64,000 nucleotides of DNA from Nematostella vectensis (GCF_932526225.1 NC_064036.1:15555181-15619180); one strand, 5' to 3'. Positions 25,738-39,900 are shown, counted from the stretch's first letter. Made by a program: numbers and translations. The notes: a model not told the origin generated them from the letters alone.

Positions 25738-27140
25738 TCACTCCATGTTACTTGTGTCCGTGTTATCAGGGTTTTGTGGTCTACCAATAGATACAGACGC
25801 CTCACTTTATGTTACTGGTGTCCGTGTTATCAGGGTTTTGTCTATCAATAGATACAGACGCCTCACTTTATGTTACTGGTGTCCGTGTTATCAGGGTTTT
25901 GTGGTCTATCAATAGATACAGACGCCTTACTTTATGTTACTGGTGTCCGTGTTATCAGGGTTTTGTGGTCTATCAATAGATACAGACGCCTCACTTTATG
26001 TTACTGGTGTCCGTGTTATCAGGGTTTTGTGGTCTATCAATAGATACAGACTCCTTACTTTATGTTACTGGTGTCCGTGTTATCAGGGTTTTGTGGTCTA
26101 TCAATAGATACAGACTCCTTACTTTATGTTACTGGTGTCCGTGTTATCAGGGTTTTGTGGTCTATCAATAGATACAGACGCCTCACTTTATGTTACTGGT
26201 GTCCGTGTTATCAGGGTTTTGTCGTCTATCAATAGATACAGACGCCTAATGCCTGGTGCACACTAGTGACATAACAACATAATGACATAGGCGCGTGCAC
26301 CCTTATGTCCATATGTTCAAGTGTGAATGGTTCGACAATTTGACTGAAGCCCAACATAACGACATGAACATAACGACATAAGAGAAAATAAACATGTTTT
26401 TTTCTTTTATGTCATTATTTCCATGTCGTTATGTCGGGCTTAAAAGAGTGCTCGCGCCCATGTTGTTATGTCGTTATGTCACTAGTGTGCACTAGGCATA
26501 ACTCTATGTTACTGTGTTCTTGTTATCAGGGTTGTGTGGTTTATCACTAGATACAGACGCCTCACTTTATGTTACTGTGTTCGGATTATCAGGGTTGTGT
26601 GGTTTATCAATAGATAAAGACGCCTCATATGTTACTGGTGTTCGTGTTATAAGGGTTGTGTGGTTTATCACTAGATACAGACGCCTCACTTTATGTTACT
26701 ATGTTCGGATTATCAGGGTTGTGTCGTTTATCAATAGATAAAGACGCTTCATTCTATGTTACTGGTGTTCGTGTTAGCAAGGTTGTTTGGTCTATCACTT
26801 GATGCAGACGCCTCACTTTATGTTACTGGTGATCGTGTTATCAAGGTAGTGTGGTCTATCAATATATACAGAAGCCTCACTTTATGTTACTGGTGATCGT
26901 GCTATCAAGGTAGTGTGATCTATCAATATATACAGAAGCCTCACTTTATGTTACTGGTGATCGTGTTATCAGGGTAGTGTGGTCTATCAATATATACAGA
27001 AGCCTCACTTTATGTTACTGGTGATCGTGTTATCAAGGTAGTGTGGTCTATCAATATATACAGAAGCCTCACTTTATGTTACTGGTGATCGTGTAATCAA
27101 AGGTTACGTGGTCTGTCACTAGATGTAGACGCCCCACTAA
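25738..27140. repeat. 64-bp minisatellite, ~18 copies, split by a MITE
   Basis: The unit contains CACTTTATGTTACTGGTGTC, CGTGTTATCAGGGTTTTGTG and GTCTATCAATAGATACAGA. Copies 25738-26246 are nearly identical. Those after the inserted element (26502-27140) are more varied, including a GATCGTG / TATATACAGAAGCC sub-family at 26820-27080. It lies just downstream of the espin-like stop codon. Confidence 0.95.
26250..26498. mobile_element. 249-bp MITE with TAA target duplication (PIF/Harbinger-like)
   Basis: Long terminal inverted repeats begin TGCCTGGTGCACACTAGTGA at the left and end CACTAGTGTGCACTAGGCA at the right. The first ~40 bases are shared. TAA at 26247-26249 and 26499-26501 flank it; a 3-bp TWA duplication is typical of PIF/Harbinger elements. 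Repeated ACATAACGACAT motifs fill the interior; no coding capacity. Confidence 0.88.
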
Positions 27141-27989
27141 CCATGTTACTGGTTATAAGGATTGATAGATGTTGTTTCGACGCATATATTTTTTTTTTCT
27201 TACGCATCCGTCATCAGGCTAATATCGTTTTCCATATGAAAGAAAAAAGATTGGAAATAAGTCGAGTCTTGCCTAAATGCTAAATATAAAGAGTGGAAAA
27301 TATTTTCTAATTTTTAACGGGTTAAAAACTGAAGGACATTTTTCTCATTTCTCATTTTTTCACGATTTGATTTCGTCTCGTCATTTTAAAAGGCAAAGGA
27401 AGCAAAGATATCAATTATACTTTTGGGCTACTCTTGTTGATGTTAAGAGATTAACCTTTTCATAAATCAAGAGTCAGACTATATAACGGTTTTATTAAAA
27501 TTTAGATAACGCTAATAAATAGCACTTTATTGTAACGTGCAAGATTTGAATTTTATATTGTCTCTTCGCCTTAACCGAAATGAGTTTAAAATCAAATTCG
27601 ACATATCGAAATTGATAATTTGCCAGTATTAAACTCATTCGGAAAAGGCTAAACAAATCTTGCATGACCTCATTCATCATTATTATTTTTATTTGTTACG
27701 TCATAGTGTGGTAAGGAGTGGTAACGGTTCAATTCGTTATTATTATTCTATTGTAGTTACGTCATAGTGCGGTTTATTAATAGCAGGTATTGTTTAACTT
27801 TTTGCCTGTGTAGTACTTAATGCCGCTTCAGGTCCCACACGGCTGTTGCTCTCTGCAAATATAATTTTCCTGTTTGCACTGTGCTTAAGTACCTTAAAAG
27901 TTAAGTGATTTGACATATTCTTCCTGGAAAAGACAGAGACAGAGCAACTCAAGTTTTTCACTAAATCATATTATATTGAAACAGGAGTA
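27141..27989. other. Intergenic 5' flank of the ABC transporter gene
   Basis: AT-rich. A direct repeat around TTACGTCATAGTG occurs twice (about 27697 and 27757) in the half-kilobase before the transporter start codon; TGACGTCA/TACGTCA-like cores can bind CREB/ATF factors, but this is only a suggestion. No exon seen. Confidence 0.3.
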
Positions 27990-30900
27990 ATGGCGCTCGG
28001 CGCTAAAGCTATGGTTCTGTTTTGTGGAGTTGTACTCGGTTGCACTCGATCATCTTTGGCTCTTACACGAGAAATGTGTTCGGGTAAGTAAAAAAGGTTA
28101 ATAAACGTTACAGTAACATAAACAAACATCAATGTTAAATTAATTGATTTTGAATCCAACATCCAGAACTTATGTGCCACAAATCCATTTGAGCATAAAC
28201 TTGAATGAAACAACAACATCATCTATCTTAAACAACTTTCAGAATTCAAGAACCCCACTTATTCTCTATTATTTACTTATGCTTTTTCGATTTGGTCTAC
28301 CATTTTTGGCGAGGCAAGTTTAGTTGCCTAGAACGACACTAGCGCTATTTGCATTTTGTTGTTCATTTCGTTTTGTCCTGTTGCTTATTGTATAGTAGGT
28401 GGCTGTGCGTGCTACTAGCTGGTCTAGAATACGTCTTCTACAACATATGACAAACAGTGCGGAACCATACCTTTAGAGGAATGCAAATTTTGATGTCTAT
28501 TTCATTTTTACTATTATAGTCAATTGTTTTCGACATATTGTTTAATGTAACTTGAAATTGTGTTGAACTTGTTTCGATTGTTTGAGTTTTTATTATTCTA
28601 ACAACGTTTTTAACATCGCAGTTAACTTCGCAAGTTAATAGTAATCTCTCCCAGGGTTCGAGCAAGTTTAAATTAAAACTGCTACACAGGGTTTAATTAT
28701 AAGAACCATTATAAGGACCAATAAATTTTTCTATGAAATCATCGATCATTGCTCCTTTTTCATATTTCTGTTATAATTTCGGCGCTTAGATACCATTCAT
28801 AATTGTCAAATTGCAAATAATAACTCGGGTGTTCCCGAAAAAAAATGCGTTACAAATGTAGTGTTTATTTATATCTTTGTCAAGTAAACTGGTAAATGCA
28901 GGACAACTAAATATTATTTTCACCAGACGCGTTTACGGAAAATAAGACGTCGAAATTGTTGAAATTTTCAACTTATTCGGAAATTTAATGTCTTTTTCCA
29001 TCTTCTATCTTCTCTTCTAAACGGAAAGCTCATTGCCGAACTCGTACAGATAAAACACTTTGCAAAAGAGAGAAGAGTAGCTATGGTATTATTGGAACAG
29101 AGAAAAAATGAAACGAGGAATGTTAAAAGTGCAAAAGATTTAGAAATAGAATTATTTCGATCTTTCTAGCTTCGACAACCGAGATTCCTATGTCCTGTTG
29201 TCCAACGGAGCTGTTGGGTGCATGTTGCCTACCTATCGTGAGACCGTGCAACGAAACACTCCAGCTACAGATCACAGAACTCATGTCCAACTTCTCGAGG
29301 CTTCCCTCCATTCCCAGCTCTGTAATCTCTTCGAGGAGGCGCCGAGATGCGAAAGGTTAGCGGAATGGATACTGGGGGGAGGTGCATGGTAATTTACTAC
29401 CTCTAAATCGTTGTCCTTGGGGCCCTGAAGCAAGTTGACTCTGGGGCGGGGGGGGGGGGGGGGGGGTAGGGTACTTTTGTACCCTACGGTTTTTTAATCG
29501 GATAAGGTCTTAAAGTGTCCGTAGCATGATAATAATTTTTAATTGCTAACATCCCCTAAAAAGCGTTTATTTATTTAAAAAAATGCAAAACGTTATTTTC
29601 ACTTTTTCTTGAAAAAAAGCGTAGCGACACAGTTTTTCCATGTAATATAGTAGCGAAAGAAAAGCGATGCAAAAAAGAATAGCGTTTTATACATATTTAG
29701 CAAAAATAAATAGTACGCAAATTACATTTCTAGCCTACAACGTATCTTCCGCCAATTCATCAACTCCGACAAACTCGTCGAGTCCCGATGGAGGTCAATT
29801 TGGTCTTCAGAGCTTCTCTAGTCTGGTGGACTACCTCGGTACCCAATCCAATCAAAATCGAAAGCCATACTGCGTTCATCCTATGAATTCGTCAGCATGT
29901 CTGGATGGCTTCTACCTGGACGCCGTCGAGTCAAAACCAAAGCCTTGCCCCCCAGGTAACCTAGAGCTCGAATACACTAACCTGACAAAGGCTCTCCCCC
30001 AGGTAACCCAGAGCTACACTTATCTGAATCCAAGGGACGTAAAACACCACTAGGAACGCAACAACCCTTTGGAAGTGACCACCCTGGACAGAGCTTACAA
30101 ACAATACACACATGGGCATTGTTTTGGGGTCTCTCTCGTGCCTTTCGCACCTATGCAACTTAGGCGCGTACCCAGGATTGTCTGGGGGGGGGGGGGGGGT
30201 GGATGCGCAATTATAGGTATCATATGGAGGAAGCATAGTATTTGAAGTTTCCATAATAATAAATGACCCACTTTTTGGCCGCCAAGGGGGGGCGCGCGCG
30301 TCCTGCGCACCCCACTGTACACGCAAAAAACAGCTTTAAGTTTGTAGCAGCTAAATGGTGGAATGCATTGCCACTAGGAATCAAAGAAGCCAAGTCAATC
30401 ACCGCCCTCTCCGCAAAACTAAGAGAATATAACACAACACTGTAAATAAGTTTATAAATCAGCAAAGGATTGTTATTGTAAATAGTTTCGTCAAAGATTT
30501 TGCTGTACACACGCACCTGTAACTGTTGGAAGTTACATGAGAATGATTTGGTTACTTGTACGTAATATTTCCAAAATGTTTTTTCCAGGATGTTGTGTAT
30601 TGCTGATTATTTTTTTCCTTTTTTAGGGTTTTACTGTCCAAGTAATCAATTGTGTATAATACCATGTCCAGAGGGATCGTATTGTATCACAGATTACGTG
30701 GTGAACTCAACGGTAGGAGTCATTTGTTATTGTACACGCTGTCTTAAGTCTCTTCTAAAAGCAACATACATAACGCATGTACTTATAGAAAGTGACAAGG
30801 CCATCAAGGAAGTGATTTTGGATAGACATTTAAAAAAACCTCTTTTGCCACTTCAAAGCACTAGTTATTAAAGGGATTGGCAAGGATTTTTTTTTGCGAG

Positions 30901-33900
30901 AATGGTATTTTAAAATAATGTGACCAGTAGGGGCTAAGAAATGGAAAATTTAATAATCTTTACTCTAACCAATACTTGCTCACACTATTTGACTTGAAAA
31001 TTTTTTGGAATTCTCATAAAGAAAGGGTCTTCCTACGGCTGTCGCGAAGCAGGCTTTTGCTGTGAACCGTCCGGCGGGGTGCCGGTCTATGACCCGGACA
31101 GCGGAAGGTATATCTGCCGCGGCTCCTTTAGACCTAACCCCTGTGAAAAGGGTTACTTCTGCCCTAACGTCACTTCACGCAAGATATGCCCCGAGGGCTA
31201 CTTCTGTCGAGAAGGGAGTGTCGAGCCACAGCCTTGCCCAGTAAGTAGAGCTTCGACTTATCTCTACCATCCGTGTATTACTGACGATTGTTTTTCTAGC
31301 TCATAACTGAGGGAGGGGCGCAAGGAAGGGCACGAGCACTCCCCCCGATCATTCTCCCTTTTTTTATAGGGCGCCTCTAGTACAGTATTTGTCCAAGTGT
31401 ACCCCCTTCCACTAACAAAACCCTGACTACGCGCAGAATCCCATGCTTAGGAATGTAGTCGCGACGCGTCAGCCATGTAATCAAAGACCTTCCCCATCCC
31501 TTCCCCCGTTCCCATTAACCAGATTCCAACACTCCTTCCCCCGCTCCCGTTAACCAGATTCCCACATCCCTTCCCCCGCTCCCCTTTAGGTATTTTCCTT
31601 TACGCCCTCTTGTAAGAAAAAATGTATGCTGATTTAATGTTATAAGTGCCACAAAGTTCCTACGGTAGGCTATCTTTTTCTGAACCCAGTAGAAAGAAAA
31701 TGTAAATTTTGTGGTTACATCTTTTCATTACTTCCTATTATGCCGCTCCATAATGTGCTGCGGCTATTAATGAAATGAGTCTACGAGGTACCAATTGTCT
31801 TACCCATGCGTGTCTGCCGTAGCCTCTAGCGAGCTGTAAAGTAGGCTCTTCTGCTCCAGTCGTCATGACAGCTGGTGTCTCCTTACTCGTTCTCATCATC
31901 GTCCTCGCGACCGTGGTCAGCGTCTGCTTCTATTACCGCCGCACAATCAGGTTTTACTCCCATCTGTACGCTTCACGATATTTGAAACGAGACAAGGAGG
32001 CGATCAACGCTTTTCAAGTAGACAGTGGTCTGAGGTAAGACGTGAGTCATTAGAGGCCAAGAAATAAGGGCATACAACGAGCCCCCCTTCCCGAAACATG
32101 TTAAAATGGCATATATTATAAAATGGCAAACATTATCTGTTGCTTTTTTTCCAGGAGGAACCATTCCTTTCTTTTCAGCAAACATTGGTTAGGACTTTTT
32201 TTTTCAGCCAGCAGTGGTTAGGCATTTTAGCACATCGGTTAAAATTGCCCGTATAACCGACGATCGGGACGATATTTTTTCCCAAGCATCCGCTCCAGCG
32301 CCCCCCCCCCCCCCCCCCCCCAAATATATCCAGCACAACTAGTTCGGCCCCACAAATATGCCAGCAGAACCATTCGGGACGAATTTTCCCCACCAACCGA
32401 GGGGTCTAACCTCTTCCCAGCCAGCAAAATAACGGGTTGCGGAACATATATTTCGCGGAACAGATCCATTTGTGGCCTTGCAGAATGGACGTAATAAAAG
32501 AGGGCGTGCAAGAATGTGAACTGTTTAAAGAATTAGGATTTGCTAGTATATTCACACTGTGTTTCTGTCAGAATGGCGATGATTGGTGCATCGGAAATCC
32601 ACAACCAAGCAGACAAGATTGTCCCGAAAGACTTCCAAATCAACATCGCTTTTCATAACCTCAGCCTGCAACTTAAAGGGGTAAGTAACGTGTGTCCGCT
32701 ACTAGTAGTGCACTGGAAAAAAAACATTTGCTATCTACATTATCCAGAGACATTTGAAGTAACACCAGTTCTTTGAGACCATTTAGGTAACGGGCTGATA
32801 ACTTTATAATTTCCTGACAACTCAGATATACGTCGTGCAACGCTTTAAAGAAAACCGACACATATCACAAGCACTCCTTTCTCTTTAGGGGTCAAAGAAA
32901 AAGGTGCTTGCTGGCGTGACAGGAAAGATCAACTCAGGGGAAGTTACAGCCGTCATGGGCCCCTCAGGAGCCGGCAAAACGACCTTCCTGAACACGCTCA
33001 GTGGCAAGGCGTACTACGGGGTAAGTCAAAAAGCTCAGTGGCAAGGTGTACTAAGGGGTAAGTCAACACGCCCAGTGGCAAAGCGTACTAAGGGGTAAGT
33101 CAGAACGCTCATTGGCAAGGCGTACTACGGGGTAAGTCAACCAGTGGCAAGGCGTACTACGGGGTAAGTCAACACTTTCAGTGGCAAGGCGTACTACGGG
33201 GTAAGTCAACACGCTCAGTGGCAAGGCGTACTACGGGGTAAGTCAACACTCCCAGTGGCAAGGCGTACTACGGGGTAAGTCAACACTTTCAGTGGCAAGG
33301 CGTACTACGGGGTAAGTCAACACGCTCAGTGGCAAGGCGTACTACGGGGTAAGTCAACACTCCCAGTGGTAAGGCGTACTACGGGGTAAGTCAACACTTT
33401 CTGTGGCAAGGCGAACCACGGGGTAAGTCAACACGCTAAGTGGCAAGGCGTACTACGGGGTAAGTCAACCCCCTCGATGGCAAGGCGTACTACGGGGTAA
33501 GTCAACACCTTCGGTGGTAAGGCATACTACGGGGTAAGTCAACACGCCCAGTGGTAAAGCGTACTACGGGGTAAGTCAACATGCTCAGTGGCAAGGCGTA
33601 CTACGGGGTAAGTCAACACGCCCAGTGGTAAGGCGTACTACGGGGTAAGTCAACACGCTAAGTAGTAAGGCGTACTACGGGGTAAGTCAACACGCCCTGT
33701 GGTAAGGCGTACTACGGGGTAAGTCAACACGCTCACGGTAAGGCGTACTACGGGGTAAGTAAACAAGCTCAGTGGCAAGGCGTACTACGGGGTAAGTCAA
33801 CACGCTCAGTGGCAAGGCGTACTACGGGGTAAGTCAACACGCCCAGTGGTAAGGCGTACTACGGGGTAAGTCAACACGCCCTGTGGTAAGGCGTACTACG

Positions 33901-36900
33901 GGGTAAGTCAACACGCCCTGTGGTAAGGCGTACTACGGGGTAAGACAACACGCTCACGGTAAGGCGTACTACGGGGTAAGTAAACAAGCTCAGTGGCAAG
34001 GCGTACTACGGGGTAAGACAACACGCTCAGTGGTAAGGCGTACTACGGGGTAAGTAAACAAGCTCAGTGGCAAGGCGTATTGCGGGGTAAGTCAACACGC
34101 TAAGTGGTAATGTGTACTACGGGGTAAGTCAACACGTCCAGTGAAAAGGCGTACAACGGGGTAAGTAAACACGTCCAGTGAAAAGGCGTACCAAGTCTCT
34201 CGCTCGCGCGCATTGTTAACCGTGAAGGTACAAGTCCCCCTCCCCGGAGTAATTCCGAGATTCTGAGTGTTTTTTTAACTGATTTGTTTCGTAGAAACAC
34301 ACGAGTTCCCCAACTATTATTGTGTTTAGGCAAGGGGTCATACCAAAGCTTTTCCAGAACTATCAGATAAAAATCAGCACAGGACCAACAAATAATCTGT
34401 TTTCTTTCTGCAGAATCGGGGTGGTGACATCTTTATCAACGGCGTCAAAGAAAGTGACTTTGACAAATATCGGACAATCACTGGCTTCGTTCCACAGGTA
34501 CGAAACAAGATGAATGATATAATGCTTTTTACCAAGTTTGTCGACATCCCCTATTAGTCATCAGATGTCTTTACTAAATACCTCTACCATCCTAGCCATT
34601 GTCGACATCGCCTATTAGTGATCAGATGTTCTTACTAAATACCTGTGCTGTCCTAGCCAGTGTCGACCTCGCCCATTAGTTATCAGAAGTTCTTTAATAA
34701 AACCTGTACTGTCTTAGCAATTGAAGGCATTGCCCATTAGCAGTATTCTATCAAATGGTATCAAAAGGTGGACATCACTTTGAAGTGACCTGTGGCTTCA
34801 TTGGTATGGTCCTTAGGAGGATGTCATGCACCGTAACTTGACCGTCAAGGAAGTGCTGAGGTACCAAGCGGAGCTAAGGCTGTCCTCATCCACGAAAAGC
34901 TCCAAGAAGCATGAACGCGTTCAACAGGTAAGCAAGTTGCAGTAGGTTCAGAGGTAACCACCATTCATGCAACCCTTAACTAAACTGTCTCACAGCATGT
35001 TTATTTTTGTTGTCATCCGTAGATTATTGAGCTTTTGCAGCTTGAGCGTATCCAGGATTCGCAAATCGGCGACGAGGTAGGTAAAGCAAGATCCGCTTTT
35101 TTAAATGTGGTTATATGAGAAAGTATAACATCTAATATCATGTATAGCTTCATCGCATTATTGTTGGACCTTAGCATGTGTTGAGCCCAGCTATGTCGTG
35201 CACCTTTATCAGACAACTATTGCAATATACGGCAATTCAGCAATATAAAAACTTACGTTCGTATGAACTTAGGTTACATGACGTTCGGAAGCAGTACCAT
35301 ACAATACAATTACACCACCAATGTACATTGGTGACGTGAAATAACGTCAGATGATATAAGGTGGAGTGACATCACGTGATGAATTATTGCTTATCGTCTG
35401 AGAATCCAACTTTGCATTTAATTATAGGAAAACCGTGGTATATCTGGTGGGCAGAGGAAAAGAGTAAATATCGGAATGGAACTGGTTGTGGATCCTACCC
35501 TACTCTTTCTGGACGAGCCGACAAGGTATCATCATACGGAGTGGTAGCTCGTTTTATATATTGATTCATGATGTTTAGTGATACCTGTTTGTGTTAACAG
35601 TGGTCTCGACAGTACCTCTAGTCTGTCTGTGCTGAACGCACTGCGCGCCGTCGCCGAAAAAGGCCGACTCACCATCGTCTGTGTCATCCATCAGCCACGC
35701 TTTGAGATCTTCCGTAAGTTGCTTCCTTGCATTTGCTAAGGAAATAGAAAACACATATAAGCATTCTTCCCTTAAAGGCAACACTTAAAGGTAACACCTT
35801 ACTATTCCCTATGCCTGAAAAGAGAGAACACCTACCAAATACTTACGAACAAGGCCCTTGAGAAAGAAACGATACAAGCCTATGTCTTCTTAGCAAATAT
35901 GCCATGCTGTTCGTAGGTATGTTTCACAATCTTTTGTGTATGTGTTTCATATGCGAGTTTCACGAGCGACCTATTGTGTCTGTGTGTCTATCTAATGTTT
36001 CCTAGGCATGTTTAACACCTCTCTCTCGTGTTTCCTAGGCATGTTTGACACGTTTCTCTCTATGTTTCCTAGGCATGTTTCACACCTTTCTTTCTATGCT
36101 TCCCAGGCATGTTTCGCACCTTACTCTCTATGTTTCCTAGGCATGTTTCACATGTTTCTCTCTATGTTTCCTTAGGCATGTTTCACACTTTTCTCTCTAT
36201 GTTTCCTAGGCATGTTTCACACTTTTCTCTCTATGTTTCCTAGGCATGTTTCACACCTTTCTTTCTATGCTTCCTAGGCATGTTTCACACCTTACTCTAT
36301 GTTTCCTAGGCATGTTTCACACGTTTCTTTCTATGTTTCCTTGGCATGTTTCACACCTTTTTTTCTGTGTTTTCCTAGGCATGTTTCACACGTTTCTCTC
36401 TATGTTTTCTACGTATGTTTCACACTTTTCTCTCTATTTTTTTCCTAGGCATGTTTCACAACCTTCTCTTCCTGGGTCCTGGTGGCCGAACTGTTTTTCA
36501 AGGTTCGGTTGACGAGGCGGAGGAATATTTCCAGTGTTTGGGATTCGAGAAGCCTCTTAACGTGAACCCCGCAGACTTCTACATGGACGTGATTGGTGGG
36601 GTGTACGTCAAGGATAACTTCGCGCCTTCGCAGCTTTTTAACGAATGGGAAAGGTAGGAATACAAGGGTTCCTCCTCCCAGAAACTCGAAAAGTTGTTGC
36701 AAATTAAATGTTGGCTCTTAGTCTGGGCCATACGTCAATAGGATACAAACAATTCTATAATCTTTCATGATCTCGAACCCAGTGATTGGATCAAGGTACA
36801 TAAAATGTTAAGGTACATATCACGAAGGAGACCCAAGCAGAGAACAAGCAGAAAAAAAAAAAACGGAACTTTTTCTTCCCTTTTCGTCTAATTCGCTTAT

Positions 36901-39900
36901 ATTCGCAACGTCTCTGCTTGCCTCGCTAGTGAAAAGCCTGGTCTAGTTGGATATAAAAGTGTGTCTAACTCAATTGTTTCCAACTGTTGCAGTTACCAAT
37001 CAGAGCGTGATGGCGTTGATGCCCCGGTTGAAAGCCCGCACACCGTGATTGACACCTCATCTACTGCCAATCTTGTGGCATCTACAAAAGGCGTACAGCT
37101 TATCGGTATGAGGGAACTCAACGAGTCCAACGGCGGGTCAGCAAAACCCGGTACGGTACCCTGTTGGTCCGTTTTTCGTCTTTTTGTCAATTTCGTCTAC
37201 TAACAATTGCGTCAAACTTCATGTTTTTAGTATCATTTGAGCAAAGAAAGATGCCAAATTTGTTTGCGCAGTTTTTGACATTCTACCGACGTGAGAATCG
37301 GCTGCTGTTTAGGATCTTGAGGACGCTGTTTTTGGACCAGATGATGGTGCTTGTGGCAGGACTTATCCTCGGCGCACTTAACACGGAGGTACTATGAAAC
37401 CTTAGTACCACCTTTTACTTAAATTATCCTAGGCGCACTTAAAACAAGAACCGTAAAACCTAAAAATCATCAATCTTTCTTTTTTTCAAGTTGTCCTGGT
37501 CTCAGTTACCAAGGAGGTACCGTGAAATCCAATCACCAACCTTTCTTTCCCTTAAATTGTCCTTGTCGCTATTAAAACCGAGGTACCGTGAAACATAATC
37601 ATCGCCCTATTTTTCCTTGAATTTTCCTGGTCGCTCTCAATATAATCATCACACCACCTTTTCCTTAAATTGTCCTGGTCGCTCCTAATCATCCACTTAT
37701 CTTTTCCTTGAATTGTCCTGATTGCTCTTATAACACGGAGGTACCTTGAAACATAATCATTTCCGATAACCGTAATATCCAACTGTCTGGCACACTAAAC
37801 GCTGAGGTAGCGTTAAAATCATCTACTCTGTGTGACTAAGCATTGAGCGGGAACATAAAATGGCGGCGTGAGTGGCCTTTTTAATAAGACCCTCTGATCA
37901 GATCAGCTCGCCTCACTTGAAACCTCAACATGCAGATGTCCATGCCGTATGCTATTACTAAGGAGGTTTTTTGATTATTAACGAAACCCTAATTGTTCTT
38001 TTTCAGGTCGCTTTGTCGAACATTTTTTCCTTACAGACGATCAGCTGTATCGCTCTTGGCCTGACCGCCATGCTCCCTGCGCTACGTTATTTTGGAAACC
38101 ACAGGGTGATATTCTGGAGGTAGAAATATATATAAATCACATTATCCTGGCACGGGCTATAGGATAATTTGACTCCGAAATGAAGTCTAATGTCTTGTTA
38201 GTGTTGAATAAGCACGTATTCTTACGTTGACTGGATGTATATGCCTTGGTTTCGCTCCTGCAGCGAGGTCTGTCCCTACGCGCTTGCGACCTTTTAAACG
38301 ACGCGCTGTGTAACCGCCGCCATCTAGTAAATGAGTAGGTCGACCACTCGACTAAAAAAAAACGCGCCGCTAGGGGTCGAGGTGGTCTTCATTTCGGAGT
38401 CAAATTATCCTATAGCCCGTGATCCTGGGTATGTAGTATCGTTTTCTGTTGCGCCGCATTTCTATATTTTGTCGTAGTACCCTTTCAGGTGAATCCACGA
38501 TCATCTTAGGCGTTTCAAATATTATGCAAAATTCAAATAACATTAACCGATTGATTGTTAAAAGGCGTTTTTATACATTTTTAAACCTGATTGTATTCTT
38601 TTTAAGCGGAACTCTATGTCAAACCGAGGTACCCCCTTCTCCCATAAAAATTTCCACCCTCCCACCCCCTCCAAACTTTATTCCCCCCCCCCCTTCCCTC
38701 TAACTTTTGGGACCTCTCTATCGCATCTGACGTAGTATATTATTTCCTTTTTATATATTTTTAGTGGTATATCGTATTTTATTCCCTTTTAATATATTTT
38801 CTGTAGTACCTAGAATTTGATTCCCTTTTTATATATTTTCGGTTGTACCTAGTATTTAATCTATTTAGGGAATCAGCGTCTGGGGTAAATCGACTCAGCT
38901 ATTTCCTCGCGGTGGATTGTGCGCAGTGGCCAATCATCCTCATTAGTCCACTAGTGTACCTGAGTCTTCTGTATTCCTTGACCATCCCAAGAGGTAAGTT
39001 TGATACGGACGGCAAACAATAGCATGCAATAGCAGGGGCGTACACAGGGGATTCCCCCCCTTGGCGGCCAAAAAGTCGGTTTTTCTTATTATGGAATCTC
39101 GGCCAATCCTGGGAACGCGCCTGAGGTAATGGATAGCTTATTAAATTCACTTCGCATCAGACAACGTCTGAATTACTGACTATAAAGAACGCATAAATAC
39201 AGTAATTGTATTACATTTTACATTACATTATATTACCAGTTAGGGTACTAAACAGTAATGAAGTATCTAAAACGATCAGTTCTTACAGGTGTTTGGCAAC
39301 ATGATAGCTTCAATCTCAACGAGTAAGGGCAATCTGCAGAGCGAACCCTACTGTGATATGATTGTTGATCGGGGTTGATAACCCGGAAAAATTTAAAACA
39401 AGTCTGAGTCCTGTGTTCTTCGATTGTAGTCAAGCAAGCGTTATTTAGAACCTCTCGATAGCTGAGAACAGGAAAAATGTTACATGACGCCCTTTTGGAT
39501 TTTTTTGCATCAAATGACCCAAGAGATTTTCTTATTGAAACTAGACCCAACGAGTCCTCTTCTAGTCCCGTTTACTTAAGCACCGAAATTCTAATCTATT
39601 TCAGGTCAGTTTATTCATCACTACGCGTCGACTGTAGGGGCGTGGTTCGCGTGCAATGGAACTGGTTACTTGCTGTCCATCTTGTTAAATCCAAGAAACT
39701 CGCAGCTCGCGTCGGTGCTCGTAGCCCTCATTAACTCTTTGCTAGCAGGTATATTCTGTCCGCTGTGCTGTTTTAACATCAAAATGGGTGGTAAACCCTC
39801 ATATGGGTGGTAAACCCTCATAAGCTATAAAATGCATGTTAGGTTTAATTAAATACTGGGCAGAGAATAATAAGGGGGTTTCAAGGAAATGGGTGTGTGG

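Noticed and set aside
32997-34190. CRISPR-like regular repeat array
   Set aside because: Units are contiguous tandem copies without unique spacers, contain exon sequence, and lie in an intron of an animal gene.
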